64,000 nucleotides of DNA, from the NCBI GenBank assembly GCA_934167165.1, contig CAKPKG010000001.1:48414-112413 (forward strand). The letters run 5' to 3'. The translations under genes were made by a program, and so were the position numbers. Shown one piece after another: positions 60,957 through 64,000 of the stretch (position 1 is the stretch's first letter; every line of letters starts with the position of its first letter). The DNA is from an uncultured Clostridia bacterium. GTDB taxonomy: Bacteria; Bacillota; Clostridia; TANB77; CAG-508. The notes below the pieces were generated by a model, which made no database searches, was not told the DNA's origin, and was given only the letters and a program-made list of their open reading frames with translations.

Positions 60957-62678
60957 AACAACAGGTGGTACGAAATTTTCAATAGCATTTCTAAGTTTTG
61001 GGTGATGGATTACAAAGTGTATAGAAGGACTAGTATCTTTAGAAACCATTACCCATTGATTCTCGCAAATAGAAATTTGTATATTCCTAAAAGTATTATT
61101 AGGATTATTAGTTAATGTATAATTTTTATTATTCTTTACATATTCATTTGTTAATTCTAAATGTTCCAAATATTCAGCATAATTATAATAGATTTTTTTC
61201 TCATAAAAACTATTTGAAAGAGATAAAGTAAGAGGAGAATTATCAAAATCCTCTTTAGAAATTTTAGAGATTTCATCTTCAAATTTATTTGTTTTTAATA
61301 TAGTTGAAATTATATCTTTTTGTTCTTGTACTGCAGATTTTATAATCTCAATATCTTCATCAGAAACTTTATTACGTTTTAATATTTTTAGAAGAAGCTC
61401 ATCAGAAATAGTATGAATTGGAAGTGAAGATAAAATTCTTCTTCTATTTTCTTTATGTTTAGCACTTGAAGACATAAAAGCAGTAAAAGCATTTTTAGAT
61501 TCTGCTCTATAAATTTCCATAAGTGGAGTAGCCTTTTTTAATAAACAATCTGCCTTTGTTTTGTAATAAGCAACTTCGCTTTTATTATTTATCAAAGAAT
61601 ATTTCCCTTCATTATGGTATCCACTAATACATTCGCCAGTAAGGGCAACTGTGCCAGATACATAGTTGAAATGACAATATGTAGAGTTAGGAACTCCTTT
61701 TAAATAATATGGAGAAACCTGACCAGTCATATATATTGGAATCCAGCTTTCTAGACCAAGCATCATTTCGTTAAAAGGCCTATCTAAATTATGAATTATA
61801 TTTAAATGAAGTCCTTTCTTTAATGTCATAGCAATAGCAAACATCCACTTTTTGCCGAATTCAACATCTTGTGCCATATCTTCCATAGGCATATCGCTAC
61901 ACATAAAAACAGGTTCTGTAGATTTTGAAAGTACAGTAGCTTTAAAAAAGTCTAACTCGCCTTTTTTCATTTCTTCTATACCATAATAATTTCTAGAAGC
62001 TTGCTTATAAAAAGGAACAAAAGGAACTTTCATCTCATCAAAATGTATAGCCTTAATATATTGATTTAAATCAAATGTATCTAAATTATTTAAGAAATCA
62101 TTAATGTAATTATGAGTAGGAGCAGAGTTGGTAGAAAGCCATTCCATTAATTTTAAATTGTATTTAGAAGAATCTTTTAAATCCTCTAATTCACAGTTTA
62201 TAAGGATAGAAACAGCCTTTTTATTATCAGGTGAACTATATTTTGCTACGATAAAATTAGATACTGATTCAATAAATTCTTTAGGTTTAGATGGTTTTCT
62301 GTTTCCTGTACGAATTCTAGAAATAAAAGAAGAATCATATCCAATAGAACGAGATAAATCTGCAATATTAATATTCAATGTAGAAACAAGTTCACTAAAA
62401 TTCTTGCTCAATTGTTCAAAATCAATAACAATATCACTAAGAGTACTTGCTAAAGCATTGTAAATTTCTTCTTTAGGAAAATTTACTTTTTTATCAATAC
62501 TTATTTTGTACAAGCCATTAGATAAATTCTCTAATTGTTTACTTTTTATATTTGGAGTTCTTTCTCCATTACGGTAACGACTAATAACAGCAGAAGATAA
62601 TCCAGATGCATTTGCTAGTTCTTGAGAAGAACATTCAAGCTGTTCTATATAATTATTTAATTTATCACAAAAAGTCAT
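60951..62678 (-). CDS. Regulator with two XRE-type HTH domains
   Basis: A 575-residue cytoplasmic protein with two helix-turn-helix domains: residues 12-45 (SSQELANASGLSSAVISRYR) and about 88-125 (NIADLSRSIGYDSSFISRIR). The remaining 430 residues are an uncharacterised alpha/beta region without a known enzyme motif, perhaps a ligand sensor. It starts at ATG 62678 and is divergent from a secreted protein gene, with inverted repeats between, so it probably controls that gene and itself. Confidence 0.82.
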   Translation of the reverse strand: MTFCDKLNNYIEQLECSSQELANASGLSSAVISRYRNGERTPNIKSKQLENLSNGLYKISIDKKVNFPKEEIYNALASTLSDIVIDFEQLSKNFSELVSTLNINIADLSRSIGYDSSFISRIRTGNRKPSKPKEFIESVSNFIVAKYSSPDNKKAVSILINCELEDLKDSSKYNLKLMEWLSTNSAPTHNYINDFLNNLDTFDLNQYIKAIHFDEMKVPFVPFYKQASRNYYGIEEMKKGELDFFKATVLSKSTEPVFMCSDMPMEDMAQDVEFGKKWMFAIAMTLKKGLHLNIIHNLDRPFNEMMLGLESWIPIYMTGQVSPYYLKGVPNSTYCHFNYVSGTVALTGECISGYHNEGKYSLINNKSEVAYYKTKADCLLKKATPLMEIYRAESKNAFTAFMSSSAKHKENRRRILSSLPIHTISDELLLKILKRNKVSDEDIEIIKSAVQEQKDIISTILKTNKFEDEISKISKEDFDNSPLTLSLSNSFYEKKIYYNYAEYLEHLELTNEYVKNNKNYTLTNNPNNTFRNIQISICENQWVMVSKDTSPSIHFVIHHPKLRNAIENFVPPVVE

Positions 62679-62690
62679 AATAGCCTCCTA

Positions 62691-62835
62691 ATTGTCACTT
62701 TTTTTCAAATTATAGCATACCACAAAAAAACTAAAAAAACAATTACCAAATTGTCACGGAAAAATTGGTAAAAATTATAGAATAAAAGCTTTAATATGAT
62801 AATATATGAATACAAATATAATGGGAAAGGAGTAA
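62691..62835. promoter_or_regulatory. Divergent control region with candidate operators
   Basis: AATTGTCAC occurs at 62692 and 62749. TTACCAA and TTGGTAA form an inverted repeat across about 15 bases (62744-62773) which includes the second AATTGTCAC. Candidate promoters: TATAAT-like on both sides (GATAATATATG near 62797). These are likely sites for the double-HTH regulator. Confidence 0.45.
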
Positions 62836-62839
62836 AAGA

Positions 62840-64000
62840 ATGAGAAAAATTAAAATCCTATCAATTTTATTGATGATTTGTTTATTGGCTAGTATACTAT
62901 TTCCAACAGCTATAAACAAAGTATATGCAGAAAGCGGAAATGAGGTAACTTTAAATTTTGAAGGTGGAATTATTCATGATGGTTATGTAGAATATAGTAA
63001 AATAGGAAAATTACAATTATTTAAAGGTGATGAATTAGTTGTTAATATTTCAAATAATATGATAATTGATTTAAACGAAGCTGATTACGAATTTGTAATA
63101 CAAGAAATCCCAGCAGAAGATACTGGAAGTGTGGTGGGACCTGCACCAGTAAAGTTAAATATTAATGGTTGGTATTATCCTATCACTACATCAATATTAG
63201 AGGAAACTAAATCTACATTTAAATTAGAATCAAGTAAATTTAGAGGAACATTAGATGTTAAACTTGTAAGAACAAGAACTGTCGTTAACACAACAGTTAA
63301 AAATGTTTATAATGATATATCATCAAAAGGTGTAATTGATTTAACTGGTGGGCAAGAATATGTGATTGATTTTTCTAAAGATGATGAACTTACAAATGGG
63401 TTAAAATCATTTGCAGATTTAGATAAAACACTATATTACAAAAGAGACAATGAAGGTCTATTAGCAACAGACAATGAAAGTGAAGCTGTTATAAAGATAG
63501 TAGGAAATAAATCAGAAAATAAAGCAATATTAACTGCAGTAAATGTTGGAACTAAAAAAAGTGAAGTTTTTAAAGGATTTCATACTAAATATACAGGTTC
63601 GGCATTGAATTATGATGGCACTGATGGTGGCATCATAAATGAAACAAGAACTGATTATTATACTAGATGTACTTATGAATTTACATTCCAATATGTAAAA
63701 GAAGAAGTTAGTCCTAAAGAATATAAGTTTACTGAAGGTGCAAATCAAACATATACAATTGATGAATCAAAAAATGCAACATTTAGAATAGATGCAGACT
63801 ATAGCCTATTTACAAACAAAGTATATGTAGACAATAAATTAGTAGATTCTACAAATTATGACTCAAAATCAGGAAGTACAGTTATTACTTTAAAAGATGA
63901 ATACTTAAAAACATTATCTGTTGGAGAACATACATTAAAGGTTGCTTTTTCAGATAATGGAGAAGCTATAACAAAATTCACAATAAAAGAAAAACAACAA
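62840..64000 (+). CDS. Secreted surface protein (partial, runs past window end)
   Basis: Open from ATG 62840 (behind AAAGGAG) to the last base with no stop: at least 387 residues. A signal peptide (MRKIKILSILLMICLLASIL to about residue 33) ends at NKVYAES. The mature part is beta-rich. The stretch from about residue 294, YKFTEGANQTYTIDESKNAT to LSVGEHTLKVAFSDNG, matches an immunoglobulin-like module common in Firmicute cell-wall proteins. More modules and perhaps an anchor should follow outside the window. Probably controlled by the divergent regulator. Confidence 0.85.
   Translation, partial: MRKIKILSILLMICLLASILFPTAINKVYAESGNEVTLNFEGGIIHDGYVEYSKIGKLQLFKGDELVVNISNNMIIDLNEADYEFVIQEIPAEDTGSVVGPAPVKLNINGWYYPITTSILEETKSTFKLESSKFRGTLDVKLVRTRTVVNTTVKNVYNDISSKGVIDLTGGQEYVIDFSKDDELTNGLKSFADLDKTLYYKRDNEGLLATDNESEAVIKIVGNKSENKAILTAVNVGTKKSEVFKGFHTKYTGSALNYDGTDGGIINETRTDYYTRCTYEFTFQYVKEEVSPKEYKFTEGANQTYTIDESKNATFRIDADYSLFTNKVYVDNKLVDSTNYDSKSGSTVITLKDEYLKTLSVGEHTLKVAFSDNGEAITKFTIKEKQQ

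Overview
The window is strongly AT-rich bacterial DNA from a spore-forming member of the Clostridia, probably an uncultured anaerobe. The support is a large sporulation set (SpoIIE, SpoIIID, YabG, SipL, YunB, YyaC, SpoIVFA/SpoIVFB), anaerobic enzymes (pyruvate formate-lyase and its activase, rubrerythrin), T-box leaders on tRNA synthetase genes, and Veg next to YabG and SipL. No species can be named from the sequence.

The main observation concerns decoding. Seven core genes (spoIIE, copA, spoIVFB, a pilin/leucine-rich surface protein, the C-terminal transketolase half, ftsE, ftsX) are each interrupted by one or two apparent +1 frameshifts, nine in all. Every one has the same form: an in-frame CGG followed by A or G, where dropping the C restores the frame and supplies a glycine (GGA or GGG). 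Several of these glycines lie in catalytic motifs (Walker A of FtsE, HExxH of SpoIVFB, GDGxND of CopA, the PP2C motif of SpoIIE). By my reading, in-frame CGG occurs nowhere else in the core genes. It appears as an ordinary Arg codon only in three foreign-looking genes of the accessory region. This looks like systematic +1 (possibly four-base) decoding of CGGR as glycine.

Layout. 1-7.2 kb: spoIIE, an orphan antisense-RNA cassette, T-box-aspS, topB. 7.2-16.7 kb: a short RNA unit, asnS (T-box, minus strand), a DUF2974 hydrolase with a LysR regulator, purA, a secreted nuclease, spoIIID, a zinc-ribbon protein, yabG, veg. 16.8-23.2 kb: sipL, yunB, rubrerythrin, acyl-ACP thioesterase, copA with a C-terminal CopZ-like domain. 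23.2-33.4 kb: U32 peptidase, a complete type I toxin/antitoxin-like locus, yyaC, a pilin-dockerin protein, spoIVFA/spoIVFB, a pilin/BspA-type surface protein, rpsF-ssb-rpsR. 33.6-47.4 kb: split transketolase around a PHP gene, a structured RNA, the ftsE-ftsX-two M23 peptidases-ctp division cluster, pflBA, a truncated GH18 protein and mltG.

47.8-62.7 kb is accessory. It starts at tRNA-Leu(UAA). A 176-bp direct repeat containing the 3' part of this tRNA flanks a two-gene operon in which both proteins carry HEPN-type RxxxxH motifs, a strong candidate antiviral or toxin system. Beyond it lie gene debris joined to MITE-like palindromes, an R-S-E ADP-ribosyltransferase, remnants of a mobilisable element (broken relaxase, large hypothetical protein), a four-gene overlapping operon with HD and isochorismatase-family hydrolases, ogt, and a double-HTH regulator divergent from a secreted surface protein cut by the window end.

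Intergenic space holds several repeat families: GGGGACGG-type palindromes, GAAGTGTG/CACACTTC inverted repeats, and a three-copy structured element.
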